Origin: a virus
Strand: one strand, 5' to 3'
IMG/VR virus record: IMGVR_UViG_3300011992_000002
Coordinates: 1-31,854 of that record
Length of the DNA stretch: 31,854 nt
Both the position numbers and the translations under genes were made by a program. The number at the start of each line of letters is the position of its first letter. The stretch's first letter is position 1. Positions 22,319 through 31,100 of this stretch are shown one piece after another. The notes below the pieces were generated by a model, which had not been told where the DNA came from, did no database searches, and saw nothing but the letters and a program-made list of their open reading frames with translations.

Positions 22319-22719
22319 TACGGCACCTTACTCCCTGCGAGTGTCAACGAGATACCTAACTCGTCACCAGCAGCACCGCCACCATTCTCGTCACAAACAC
22401 CGAGAATAAAGTTACCAGTAGTGGCAGTAATAGCACGACCATCAGCAGCAGCCATAACATAGTCTCCGTTAGCAACTGTTGCACCTGCTTCGACAATCGC
22501 GCGACCATCTGTGATTACACTTGCTCCCTTACCGCGAGTAATCTCGGCAAGACTCACATTAAACAACGAAACACCCCAAGCACTTTCACCCTGAGCATCG
22601 CATTGCTTAACGCTCTCACCATCGGCGGCTGCTGCATCAATCTTTACGAACCGCTTTTTGGTAATTGCACCAGACGCATTTCTTCCTTTGGCCTGGTCAA
22701 TATTCATACTAGCTGGCAT
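22318..22719 (-). CDS. DUF2190-like capsid decoration protein
   Basis: The 133-residue product is rich in Gly/Ala with many short beta strands: MNIDQAKGRNASGAITKKRF, AWGVSLFNVSLAEI, AGATVANGDYVMAAADGRAI and a final GDELGISLTLAGS. This is the beta-sandwich pattern of DUF2190 proteins that bind the outside of the capsid as cement. It lies immediately before the major capsid gene. Confidence 0.72.
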   Translation of the reverse strand: MPASMNIDQAKGRNASGAITKKRFVKIDAAAADGESVKQCDAQGESAWGVSLFNVSLAEITRGKGASVITDGRAIVEAGATVANGDYVMAAADGRAITATTGNFILGVCDENGGGAAGDELGISLTLAGSKVP

Positions 22720-22723
22720 TTAT

Positions 22724-22972
22724 TCACCCCATCTCACTATCTGGAATATCAAACGTACTAGGATAAACCGGGTGCGTTACATCTACTCCCGGTCCTGTAG
22801 CTATATCAGTTTGATCTGTAATTGTAAGCCTTAAGTCAGGTACACTACCATCTTCACCTGCTGGCGGTGTAGTCCTACGCCAATTGTTCGGCGGACCTGA
22901 ACTATCTGCACCTATACGAATGTCATAAGCACCACTAGTACCAGGCTCCATAAATTGACGAGGGTCTGTCAT
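22724..22972 (-). CDS. Hypothetical proline-rich protein, 82 aa
   Basis: MTDPRQFMEPGTSGAYDIRI is followed by a polar Pro/Gly/Asp-rich body with PPNNWRRTTPPAGEDGSVPD and a VYPSTFDIPDSEMG end. Likely extended or disordered. It lies between scaffold and decoration genes. No family recognised. Confidence 0.55.
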   Translation of the reverse strand: MTDPRQFMEPGTSGAYDIRIGADSSGPPNNWRRTTPPAGEDGSVPDLRLTITDQTDIATGPGVDVTHPVYPSTFDIPDSEMG

Positions 22973-22974
22973 TA

Positions 22975-23589
22975 TTACTGTGCGTGTACTCCGTGGTAGG
23001 CTTCCGCTAACTTCGGGAACTTGTCTCCTGCGATCTTTACTGCCGTTAAGTAATCTTCGATTCCATCCTGCTTCATAACTTCCGTAACCTTCTCTGCAAA
23101 TGCTTTACGTACTTCTAAGACATTACCTCTCGGTACTTCATCAATGTCTGGTTCAACTTCACGCGTGGAACCCCTAGTACCGTAATCTACGATACCGTTA
23201 TTAGCAATAGAATCCAGAACCTTCTTAACGCCCGGAAGATCAGCAGTACCCTCATTGAACGACTTAGCAAGTCCTTCAATTTCATCAAGCACTAATGCAC
23301 TAAATCCAAGCGTAGTTGTCTCATCTGCATCGCCTTCCTTCTTAGTAAGGCGAGTCTTACTAAAAGCCTCAGAGAATTGCTTTGCCTGACGCTCCTGCTC
23401 ACTTTCTTCCAACTTCTGCATTCTCTTATATTCCTCGGGGAACTGCTCTGAGAAAGCCTTTTTCTCGTTATGCGCTTTAAGAGCCTCACGCATAGGAGTG
23501 ACCTCAGCGTGCATATCAGTAATAGTCTTGATAATGTCGGCATCATCGGGCAAGCCTAATGCCGTTCTAAGCTGCTTTTCAAGCTCCAT
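22975..23589 (-). CDS. Possible nested scaffold protein from an internal start
   Basis: An in-frame ATG at 23589 (residue 301, MELEKQLRTALGLPDDADI) begins a 204-residue product made only of the helical scaffold region. GGTGGTG lies about a dozen bases upstream, an imperfect ribosome-binding site, with AGGA immediately before the ATG. Mu gpZ and lambda Nu3 are precedents for a scaffold made from the 3' part of the protease gene. Confidence 0.4.
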   Translation of the reverse strand: MELEKQLRTALGLPDDADIIKTITDMHAEVTPMREALKAHNEKKAFSEQFPEEYKRMQKLEESEQERQAKQFSEAFSKTRLTKKEGDADETTTLGFSALVLDEIEGLAKSFNEGTADLPGVKKVLDSIANNGIVDYGTRGSTREVEPDIDEVPRGNVLEVRKAFAEKVTEVMKQDGIEDYLTAVKIAGDKFPKLAEAYHGVHAQ

Positions 23590-24489
23590 ATCCTGTTGTT
23601 CACCACCTTCATCTTCATTAGTGTTAGCAAGTGTATTTACTGCTTCTTCGTCCTCAAGTTCAACACCCTCTAAAGCAATCAAATCTTTTGCCTCATCTAC
23701 ACCCAAAGGTGCTTCAAAATCTATTACCTCATCACTGTGCGATTTATTACCTAACAAGCTTTTAGCCCTATTGATAACTCGGGCTTTAACGTTATCAGGT
23801 ACTTTAGCTCTAGGAGCTAATTGAACAACTTTCTGCAAATGTTCCGTATCAAGCGATCCATCTGAATGCTTGAACGGAAACATTCTAGTACCGTCGGGCG
23901 CGATATACATATATGCGCTGTCAGGTAATCCTTTACGTTCAGCAGCAGTTAAAGTAGCGTGCTGCTTTGCCTCAGCTTCCGTGATACCGAGTTCACTAAA
24001 GTTAAGTGGTGCCATACCCTTAACGTAGGGCTTGTTAGTTAGTGCACCACCCGAAAACACTAATTCGTCCTTAGTGCCCTTCTGTGGGTGAGTGAATTCA
24101 TCGTAATGTTCAGCAGACCAATAGTTCCATTCTCCTGCATCAATCTCTGCTTTTGCATTATCGGTGAACTGCACTAATCCCCACAGGCCAGGTTCGGTAA
24201 ATACTCCGCGTGATTCCTCCACTACTTTAAGCTCTACTATTTCTCCAGAAGCTTTGCTGCCCTTATTCTTGTCAAGACCGTGTTCAAAGTCTGAGAAGTA
24301 TTTATCATTGTAAACCTTTTTATCGAAACTCTCTTTTAACTTGGCAGCAGCATCAACATCAATTTTTGTATCGCTAAAGAAAGGATGCGTCCAACTATCG
24401 AACGGATACTGCTGCACCCATAACTTATTACCATCAATCCAATTAGCTGTGAATTTCTTAAGTGGATTGAGGTAAGAAATTTCGGTCAT
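22975..24489 (-). CDS. Prohead protease with C-terminal scaffold region (Mu I-like)
   Basis: The 504-residue protein has an N-terminal protease-like region (about 1-165) with DFEHGLDKNKGSKASGEI at 67-84 (H70), GLWGLVQFTDNAKAEIDAGE and YWSAEH (S125, H128), then GGALTNKPYVKGMAPL. These are the landmarks of Mu I-type phage proteases that cleave scaffold. Residues about 170-250 (LPDSAYMYIAPDGTRMFPF and LLGNKSHSDEVI) look like a DUF6582-type helical domain. Residues 275-504 are acidic and coiled-coil, as in scaffolds. Met301 could start a separate scaffold. Confidence 0.78.
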   Translation of the reverse strand: MTEISYLNPLKKFTANWIDGNKLWVQQYPFDSWTHPFFSDTKIDVDAAAKLKESFDKKVYNDKYFSDFEHGLDKNKGSKASGEIVELKVVEESRGVFTEPGLWGLVQFTDNAKAEIDAGEWNYWSAEHYDEFTHPQKGTKDELVFSGGALTNKPYVKGMAPLNFSELGITEAEAKQHATLTAAERKGLPDSAYMYIAPDGTRMFPFKHSDGSLDTEHLQKVVQLAPRAKVPDNVKARVINRAKSLLGNKSHSDEVIDFEAPLGVDEAKDLIALEGVELEDEEAVNTLANTNEDEGGEQQDMELEKQLRTALGLPDDADIIKTITDMHAEVTPMREALKAHNEKKAFSEQFPEEYKRMQKLEESEQERQAKQFSEAFSKTRLTKKEGDADETTTLGFSALVLDEIEGLAKSFNEGTADLPGVKKVLDSIANNGIVDYGTRGSTREVEPDIDEVPRGNVLEVRKAFAEKVTEVMKQDGIEDYLTAVKIAGDKFPKLAEAYHGVHAQ

Positions 24490-24662
24490 TATTCACCACC
24501 TTCTAAGTCTAACCGCTTGTCTAACCACTCATCTACTTTAGCAAAAGCTTTCTTCTTGTCAGTACGCTTACCAAATTTTATGATATTACTAATTGCTGCA
24601 AGGAAGCCGTCTATTTCCTCTAACGTATATTCCTTATTGACTGGAGTAAACGTAGTTGCCAC
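24489..24662 (-). CDS. Hypothetical helical protein, 57 aa
   Basis: The GTG at 24662 overlaps the portal stop (TAGTG) and the TAA overlaps the protease start (TAATG). The product reads MATTFTPVNKEYTLEEIDGF, then two Lys-rich helices to the end, EGGE. It occupies the place where many Mu-like phages have a minor head protein (Mu F/SPP1 gp7 type), but it is far too short for that family. Confidence 0.6.
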   Translation of the reverse strand: MATTFTPVNKEYTLEEIDGFLAAISNIIKFGKRTDKKKAFAKVDEWLDKRLDLEGGE

Positions 24663-26119
24663 TATGCACCACTCGATGGGCTTACGCCTACATTACCTGC
24701 TCCACCATTATTTGACTTGTCTGAACTTTTACCAAAGTCAGCGGGTTTGCCCGTTTCCTGAATAATTGTAGGACGCTGCTCTGGCGGAACAAACGGTGTA
24801 GTAAGTTTGGGCATTTCAAATACCTGACGAACCCAAGCCTCAGTTGCTTCATCAATCGTAATAGCGTCTGCATCGCGTAAGTTACGTAACGCGGCTGCAA
24901 ACATTTGTAAGTCTTTCGCTTCACCGATATTACGAATTCTAACCTCAGGAAAGTTATCGGTCGGAAAATTGTATGCAACGAGGTTAGGTATAAGATACAG
25001 GTTAATACTATCAGCGATCGAGTTAGCTATATGCCGCATGGACTTTAAAAACATATCCATGCTTGTGGCGCCAGTCGATCTTCCACCACTACTACCGCCC
25101 TCTACACCTGTACCTAAGTTAAGGAACTGAACCATGACATTCTTCATAATCATGGTATCGTGATGTTCCGCTGATCGTAATGGCTCTACAAGGTGTCCAC
25201 CAACCTCAGCGAAGCCTACCTTCATATTCGTCGTCCGAACAATATACGCCTTTTCGTTCGTGCGTAAGTTGCTGCCCAATTCGTGTGCAAAGTTTTTATC
25301 TTCGGGTGAATAACCGGATTGTAATTCAATGTCCGGTACGCCAATGCCGTGTCTTTCCTTTTGTATGGCATCAATTTTATAAAGGTGATCTTTGTAGTAC
25401 CAATTTCTATAAGCAGACCGCAAAATACTATTACCTCTTAAATCTCCGCCGTCTTGGTCGAATGTAAATACAACAAGCTTCTCTATAGGTATAGTTACTT
25501 TGCTAGTCTGGTTCTTCGAGTCAGTCGCCGTATGATCTACACTGATAGGCCCACCATTGTCGTCATAATTAAACTGTGAAATTGTTGATGGTGGCCTTGC
25601 TGCTAATTTACGCAACATAGTATATTGCTTACGATTAGCACCAGGTGTTGTTTTTCTAGGTGCCCACTCTCTTAACTCCCATACTGGCTCAAATACACTA
25701 AAACCGAATTCAAACATCTTTAGGATCTGTTCAAGAGTTTTCACCCACGGCGTCGTCATGCCGTTGAATAAATTAAACTGCACGAATTCAGCTATTGCTA
25801 TATCCTGAGCATTATCAGAGAATGGTTCTATATACCAGTCAGCGCCTAACACTGGTGCTTTACCAGCGCGTAGACTTATACGCACAGAAACGTCATCACG
25901 CACCATACTAGTGTAAGTGCGTAATGCTGTAGCTGGTGAAGATAGTGCAGGTACAGGATCGACAATAAACGTACCTCTTGCCGAACCCATCTCACTAAGA
26001 TTAGCTGGTTTAGGCGCATCAACAGCACCAGCAGCTTTATACCCCGTACCAGTATTCTGGCGCGTAGGTGTGCTATTACCGGGTTTGAGTGCTTTAGCTA
26101 GTCTATCGCGCAGGGCCAA
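24662..26119 (-). CDS. Portal protein, DUF935/Mu gp29-like
   Basis: The 485-residue portal has VRISLRAGKAPVLGADWYIE, then a FEFGFSVFEPVWELREW segment, the helical clip region and a C-terminal helix-rich part (for example YRNWYYKDHLYKIDAIQKER, and TGVEGGSSGGRSTGATSMDM). The FGFSVFEPVWE and GNSILRSAYRNWYYK motifs are DUF935 landmarks. Portals form the dodecameric ring at the packaging vertex. Its start lies three bases after the terminase stop. Confidence 0.86.
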   Translation of the reverse strand: MALRDRLAKALKPGNSTPTRQNTGTGYKAAGAVDAPKPANLSEMGSARGTFIVDPVPALSSPATALRTYTSMVRDDVSVRISLRAGKAPVLGADWYIEPFSDNAQDIAIAEFVQFNLFNGMTTPWVKTLEQILKMFEFGFSVFEPVWELREWAPRKTTPGANRKQYTMLRKLAARPPSTISQFNYDDNGGPISVDHTATDSKNQTSKVTIPIEKLVVFTFDQDGGDLRGNSILRSAYRNWYYKDHLYKIDAIQKERHGIGVPDIELQSGYSPEDKNFAHELGSNLRTNEKAYIVRTTNMKVGFAEVGGHLVEPLRSAEHHDTMIMKNVMVQFLNLGTGVEGGSSGGRSTGATSMDMFLKSMRHIANSIADSINLYLIPNLVAYNFPTDNFPEVRIRNIGEAKDLQMFAAALRNLRDADAITIDEATEAWVRQVFEMPKLTTPFVPPEQRPTIIQETGKPADFGKSSDKSNNGGAGNVGVSPSSGA

Positions 26120-26121
26120 GG

Positions 26122-27606
26122 CTACAACCTAAAATCGTCATCTAGCGTTATTGCGCTAGTGTAGGTGAAGAATGTATCTGCCTCAGTCCTGTTACCAATC
26201 CCACTATACAGGTCAGAGAGTGACTCATTACGACCAAGAATGAAATACTCGTTAAAGAAATATCTTAATGCATCTGTGCAATGATTGTCGTAATCATGTT
26301 CTGTTTGTTTTGCGTTATGTCCTTCTCTGCTCTCAGCATATCGCAACGTCTTAATCTGTCTAGTTAATTCCGTACATCTTGGGTGTATAAATAAACCCGG
26401 TAAACCGTCTTCACGAACTTTAAGGTGTCTGCGTATTACCTCATATCCTGCACTACGATCAACCGGGGTAGCGTTAGCACCACCCAACGCCCACGCAATT
26501 GTATTAATTGCATCTGGATCTCGTGGATCAGCAGCTATAGCATCCACATGATAACCTTTTGGACTCTCTCTATTCTTAAGTATTTGTGCATGTTCATGAT
26601 TAGTTTTATAACTTACTGCATATTCACGCCAAACATACACACGATCTTCTTGATCTATCATAATATCTAGACAAATGAAAGGATCAACAAACCCGAAGTC
26701 AAGTGCCATCCAATTTTTCCACTGAGGCATATATTCAAAATTACGAACATGAGTCATTTCATTAAATTCTGGATAGACCATACCCTCGAAAGCAGTAAAT
26801 TCGGCGCAATACTCTTGCAGCCAATACATGCGTGACGAGTTGTTGAAGATTCTTACTAATTCTTTGTTGCAGCTACATTTGTTGTACCTACTATGCATCA
26901 ACTGTCCTGAATCATTAGCACGGATATTTGGGCAGACAGGATCGAATCCGCCAGGATATTTTAGTGTATTAACCCAAGTCGGAAAGCGCCAACTAATGTA
27001 ATCTTCTAAATCATCCCTGTGAGTATTTTGTCCAAGCTCGTATAAACCTTTATACCAGTTGAACCCCTGTGGTGTACTTGGAAAGTCTGCTGTGCCAAGT
27101 TTGTCCGAGAGTGCAGGCTCAATATACATCTGCCAAGTGCTCATTTGGTGTTTCGCAGCCTCAGACATACATACATGATCTAATCCTTCACCGACTAATC
27201 CGTCCTTATGGCCTTCTTTAGCCGATTTAACCTCAAGCAAACTATTCATTTCTTTCCAATACAACCGCATATTACCCTGTTTTACGTTATATGATTTATT
27301 ACAACGATCAAGCAAACCCAACTTTTTAAAGTCAAACCAAGCAACTCTAAATTCTTTCTCACCGAGACTGTAATCCGGCCCGACGACCCAATTAACACTA
27401 TCAGGCACAAACATTTTAAGCGTTAATTCATGTCCTGCCCATTGCGATTTACCGAACCGTCTACCTGCACAAATAACCCTAAATCGTTGTTCTGCTCTAT
27501 GAGCATCCCACTGTTCTTTACCATGCGGTTCATAATCAAGCTGTTTAAATAACTTTTCTCGACTAATTGTTAATGCGGGTGTTGTACTAGACAGCCCAAA
27601 CACCAT
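26122..27606 (-). CDS. Terminase large subunit
   Basis: Walker A is AGRRFGKS at residues 47-54. Walker B looks like HVCMSEA with E149 but Ser rather than Asp before it. A central region has C225, C244 and C246 (CPNIRAND, then NKCSCN), a possible zinc insert between ATPase and nuclease. The nuclease domain has D303 in ALDFGFVDPF, D360 in AIAADPRDPDAI and D445 near the end (NHCTDALRYF). Together these give an ATPase plus RNase H-fold nuclease for DNA packaging. The start overlaps the upstream DUF6527-like gene by 20 bases. No clear small subunit is found in the window. Confidence 0.9.
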   Translation of the reverse strand: MVFGLSSTTPALTISREKLFKQLDYEPHGKEQWDAHRAEQRFRVICAGRRFGKSQWAGHELTLKMFVPDSVNWVVGPDYSLGEKEFRVAWFDFKKLGLLDRCNKSYNVKQGNMRLYWKEMNSLLEVKSAKEGHKDGLVGEGLDHVCMSEAAKHQMSTWQMYIEPALSDKLGTADFPSTPQGFNWYKGLYELGQNTHRDDLEDYISWRFPTWVNTLKYPGGFDPVCPNIRANDSGQLMHSRYNKCSCNKELVRIFNNSSRMYWLQEYCAEFTAFEGMVYPEFNEMTHVRNFEYMPQWKNWMALDFGFVDPFICLDIMIDQEDRVYVWREYAVSYKTNHEHAQILKNRESPKGYHVDAIAADPRDPDAINTIAWALGGANATPVDRSAGYEVIRRHLKVREDGLPGLFIHPRCTELTRQIKTLRYAESREGHNAKQTEHDYDNHCTDALRYFFNEYFILGRNESLSDLYSGIGNRTEADTFFTYTSAITLDDDFRL

Positions 27607-27838
27607 CTTTCAAAAAACCATGATAACTAAAATAGACAATACTAGGACTTACAGACAGTTTATCCCCATCAAACGTCCATGTATGATGTTCTGGAATTAG
27701 TGCTCCTGTATTACCTAACGGAGTCATCATAAATATTTCATCTCTCTCTCCATAAGGCGGTCTATACATCCTATGCTGCAATGAATATTCACCGAGTTCT
27801 TTCGGCATAGTATCATCTAGTAATCGTTTACCAATCAT
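27587..27838 (-). CDS. DUF6527-like protein, 83 aa
   Basis: Residues 50-79 contain HHTWTFDGDKLSVSPSIVYF followed by SYHGFLKDGVW, which fits the H-x-W-x-F-D-G..PTxSPSI..CH-x-F-x-x-DG layout of DUF6527. The N-terminal third is Arg-rich (LQHRMYRPPYGER). Function unknown. The gene lies directly before the terminase and overlaps it by 20 bases and the preceding gene by four. Confidence 0.62.
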   Translation of the reverse strand: MIGKRLLDDTMPKELGEYSLQHRMYRPPYGERDEIFMMTPLGNTGALIPEHHTWTFDGDKLSVSPSIVYFSYHGFLKDGVWAV

Positions 27839-28128
27839 ACTAAGTTAAAATCGAATGGACCTAAGATGGGTTCTTCACTACCGATAATAGGACGGATATA
27901 AAGCTCATAGTGTGCTTTAGGCCATGCTGTGCCAGTAATAGTATCAAGCAGACAATCGACACGCATCAATACGACATTAGTTGCAAGTGCCCAAGCTACT
28001 TGATCACTACCATCTTCTTTCGCAACTCTGAAATTTACCACATAAATACTTAAATCTGTTATAGCACCTAGTCTATCTGTAACGTCTACAGATACAATTT
28101 CTATTGTTCCAGCATTTAAGTCATCCAT
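27835..28128 (-). CDS. Hypothetical beta-rich structural protein, 97 aa
   Basis: MDDLNAGTIEIVSVDVTDRL, then VNFRVAKEDGSD, MRVDCLLDTITGTAWPKAHY and a final ELYIRPIIGSEEPILGPFDF. The alternating strands resemble a small beta-sandwich, common in phage structural proteins. RBS-like AAAGGGGG lies about a dozen bases upstream. No family name assigned. Confidence 0.58.
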   Translation of the reverse strand: MDDLNAGTIEIVSVDVTDRLGAITDLSIYVVNFRVAKEDGSDQVAWALATNVVLMRVDCLLDTITGTAWPKAHYELYIRPIIGSEEPILGPFDFNLV

Positions 28129-28154
28129 CTATCTAACAACACCCCCTTTAAAGG

Positions 28155-31100
28155 TTAAATTGCAGCTTTGGCTCTCCATCTAGTCGTCGTAGTTACTCCA
28201 AAACGTCCTATCGCAGCTTCTGTGTTCCAACGTCTATAAGCAGTACCAACTAAATATATTTCTGCAACAGGTCCATATCCAACTACTCTACTTATTGATG
28301 TAGTCGTCGATAATAAAGAGCTATCCACATACTGTGCATTCTCTGTATATGTTAGCACTGTATTACTACTAACCACTACAACATTTGTTGTCGTTAATCC
28401 TTCTGTATATATTAGTGCAGTAATGCCGGCTACTGTACTACTATCAGTGTAAGCTGCAAGGTCTGCGCTCAGCACCTTAGTAGCACCAGTCACCGATACA
28501 TTATCTGTACCTGCTAGTATGTCGGTAGGTATTACGTAAGTCACACCAGCAATAGTTGTACTATCTGTATAATTGTTATTCGCATTAGGCGTGTATATGT
28601 CACTGCTAAGTACGTATGTAGTACCTGTCGGTATTGCACTATCTATGTATGCAGCAAAATCGGTGGTACTTACTTGAGAAACTCCCACAGGGGTTGTGGC
28701 GTCTACATATTGTGCTGCATCAAGGGTCGTAACTGTCGTGTTAGATGACGTAGTGGAGTTATCAATGTAATTGCTAATCTCAATTGCGTTAGGTGTTGTA
28801 ATGTTAGTAGGGATTGAACTATCTATGTAAGCAGCTACATCTGTTGTGTTTAAACTAGTAGTACCGCTTACGGTAGGACTGTCTACATAGGCAGCTACGT
28901 CTAAAGTAGTAACTACCGTACTGGTGGCTAAGGTTTGTTGATCTACGTACTGTGCTGTATCTACGCTGCTAGGTGTAGTAACTGTAGTTAGTGTCGCACT
29001 ATCACCGCCGGCGCTAGATTCAAACTCTGTGGCACTTACAGTCGTAATACTCGTCAGTGTGGTATCATCTACATATTGTGCTGTATCTATACTACTTGGT
29101 GTGGTAACACTGGTTAAAGTGTTCAAATCAACTACATCATAAGCCTCTATAGTACTAATAGCTGTTTCACTAGTATTAGTGCTTAAATCGACGTAATTAG
29201 CTACATCAGCCGTACTAGGCGTACTCACACCACTGATAATCACACCATCTACATAGGCTGAAATATCGCTAAAAGATACCGATGTAATACTGGTTATTAT
29301 ACTAGAATCGGGTATATTGTGTTCTTCTAGCGAGGATAGGCTAGTAACACTATTTATTGATATACCATCTACATAAGCAGCCACATCTGTGCTATTTACA
29401 GATGTAATACCAGCTGTCGTGGACTGGTCTACAACACTTTCTATGTCGGTACTACTAGGTATAGTCACACTTTGTGGTGTATTTGCATCAACAAATACAA
29501 CTATATCACTTGTAGACAGGCTTGTTGTGCTACTTGTTGTAGAGGCATCTAGATAAGCAGCTATATCTGACGTAGTTACTGTTGTTTTACCACTGACCGT
29601 GGTACTATCTGGTATATCGTGTTCTTCTAATGCAGATGGTGTGGTAATACTAGTTAATGTGCTGCTATCAATATATGCTGCAACATCTGTCGTACTTAAA
29701 CTAGTCACACTAGTTAAGGTTGTGGCATCTACATAAGGAGATAACTCACTTGCAACCAGTGAGGTAACACTTGTCGTGGTACTACTATCTATTGCTGCAT
29801 ATATATTTGTGCTACTTGGCGTAGTAGTGCTGGCTGTGGTAGCACTCTCTACATATTGTGTGTTTTCAGTAGCACTTATGGACGTGACGCTGCTATCTAC
29901 GCTGCTATCTATGAATGCAGATATGTCAGTGCTAGACGGCGTGGTAATACCTGCCGGTGTGCTGCTATCAATATATGCTGCAACGTCCGTGCTAGTTAGA
30001 GAAGTCGTGCTACTAATTGTAGTAACATCATAGGTAGTATGTTCTTCTGTTGCACTTAATGATGTAACGCCGGCTACTGTTGCACTATCTACATATGCAG
30101 CTAATTCTGTACTAGATGGTGTTGTTATACCACCTATTGTAGCTACTTCTACATAAGCTGTCAATTCTGTACTAGATGGTGTAGTGATACTTGTTATTGT
30201 ACTAGTGTCTAGTGTAGGTGCAGCCGCCGCGCCCGCCTGGTAGTGTGACAAGACTTGTGCCGCCGACAACTCGACGTTGTAGACCGCGACCTCGTCTACA
30301 CGGCCGGTACAGAAGTTGCCGTTCGCGGGGTCGGACGCGCCGCGCGCCCCGATCACAAGCTGGTTCGTGATCGCCCCCAGCACCGTCGCAAAGCTTGTGT
30401 TCTGAACCGACTGGACACCGTTCAGATATACCGTCGCTGTAGTCGTCGAGTTGTTGTAGGTGACGACGACGTGGTAGGTGGTTGAGAGCAGAACCGTGTT
30501 CGCGGCCGTCGATTCCTGCCCCTGCGCGCCGCCGCCGCAGATCACCAGGGTCGCGTGGCCGTTTGTGCCGTCGCTGATGATCCTGAGCTCGTAGCCGCCG
30601 TCGTTGACACCGTCGAATATGCCGACGATGTTGCTCTCCGTCGCCGCCGCGCCGAGCGTCGTCAGGTTGAACCAACCCTCAAGCGACAGCGTCCCCGTAA
30701 TCTGCAAGTTCGCCGCGTTAGCAACCTCAACGTAACCGGACGTACCGTTCAACGTGATACAGGTGTTACCGTCATCGACGAAGCCAACAGAACCGTAGGT
30801 CGTCCCAGCCCCGACATGGTTCGACGGATTCGAGTCCTTACTGTCAGCGAACGTGCCCGATGCTTCACCGAGTCGCCAGTACGAGACGAGGCCCGTCTCC
30901 GCGAGGATCGTGCTCGCATAGGCACCCTTTGCGTACAAATCTGTACTAGATGGTGTAGTTACTCCACTAATAGTAGCTACTTCTGTATAATCAACGCTTT
31001 CTACACTAGATGGTGTAGTGATACTTGTAATTGTAGAGGCATCGACATATACAGCAGGCGATGGCGCGTAGCCTGGAGTAACAATGCTCTCGACCGCGCC

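Noticed and set aside
28290-30215. Possible CRISPR or intergenic tandem repeat
   Set aside because: The 60-base units lie inside one open reading frame, vary throughout, and show no constant-repeat/variable-spacer structure or cas genes.
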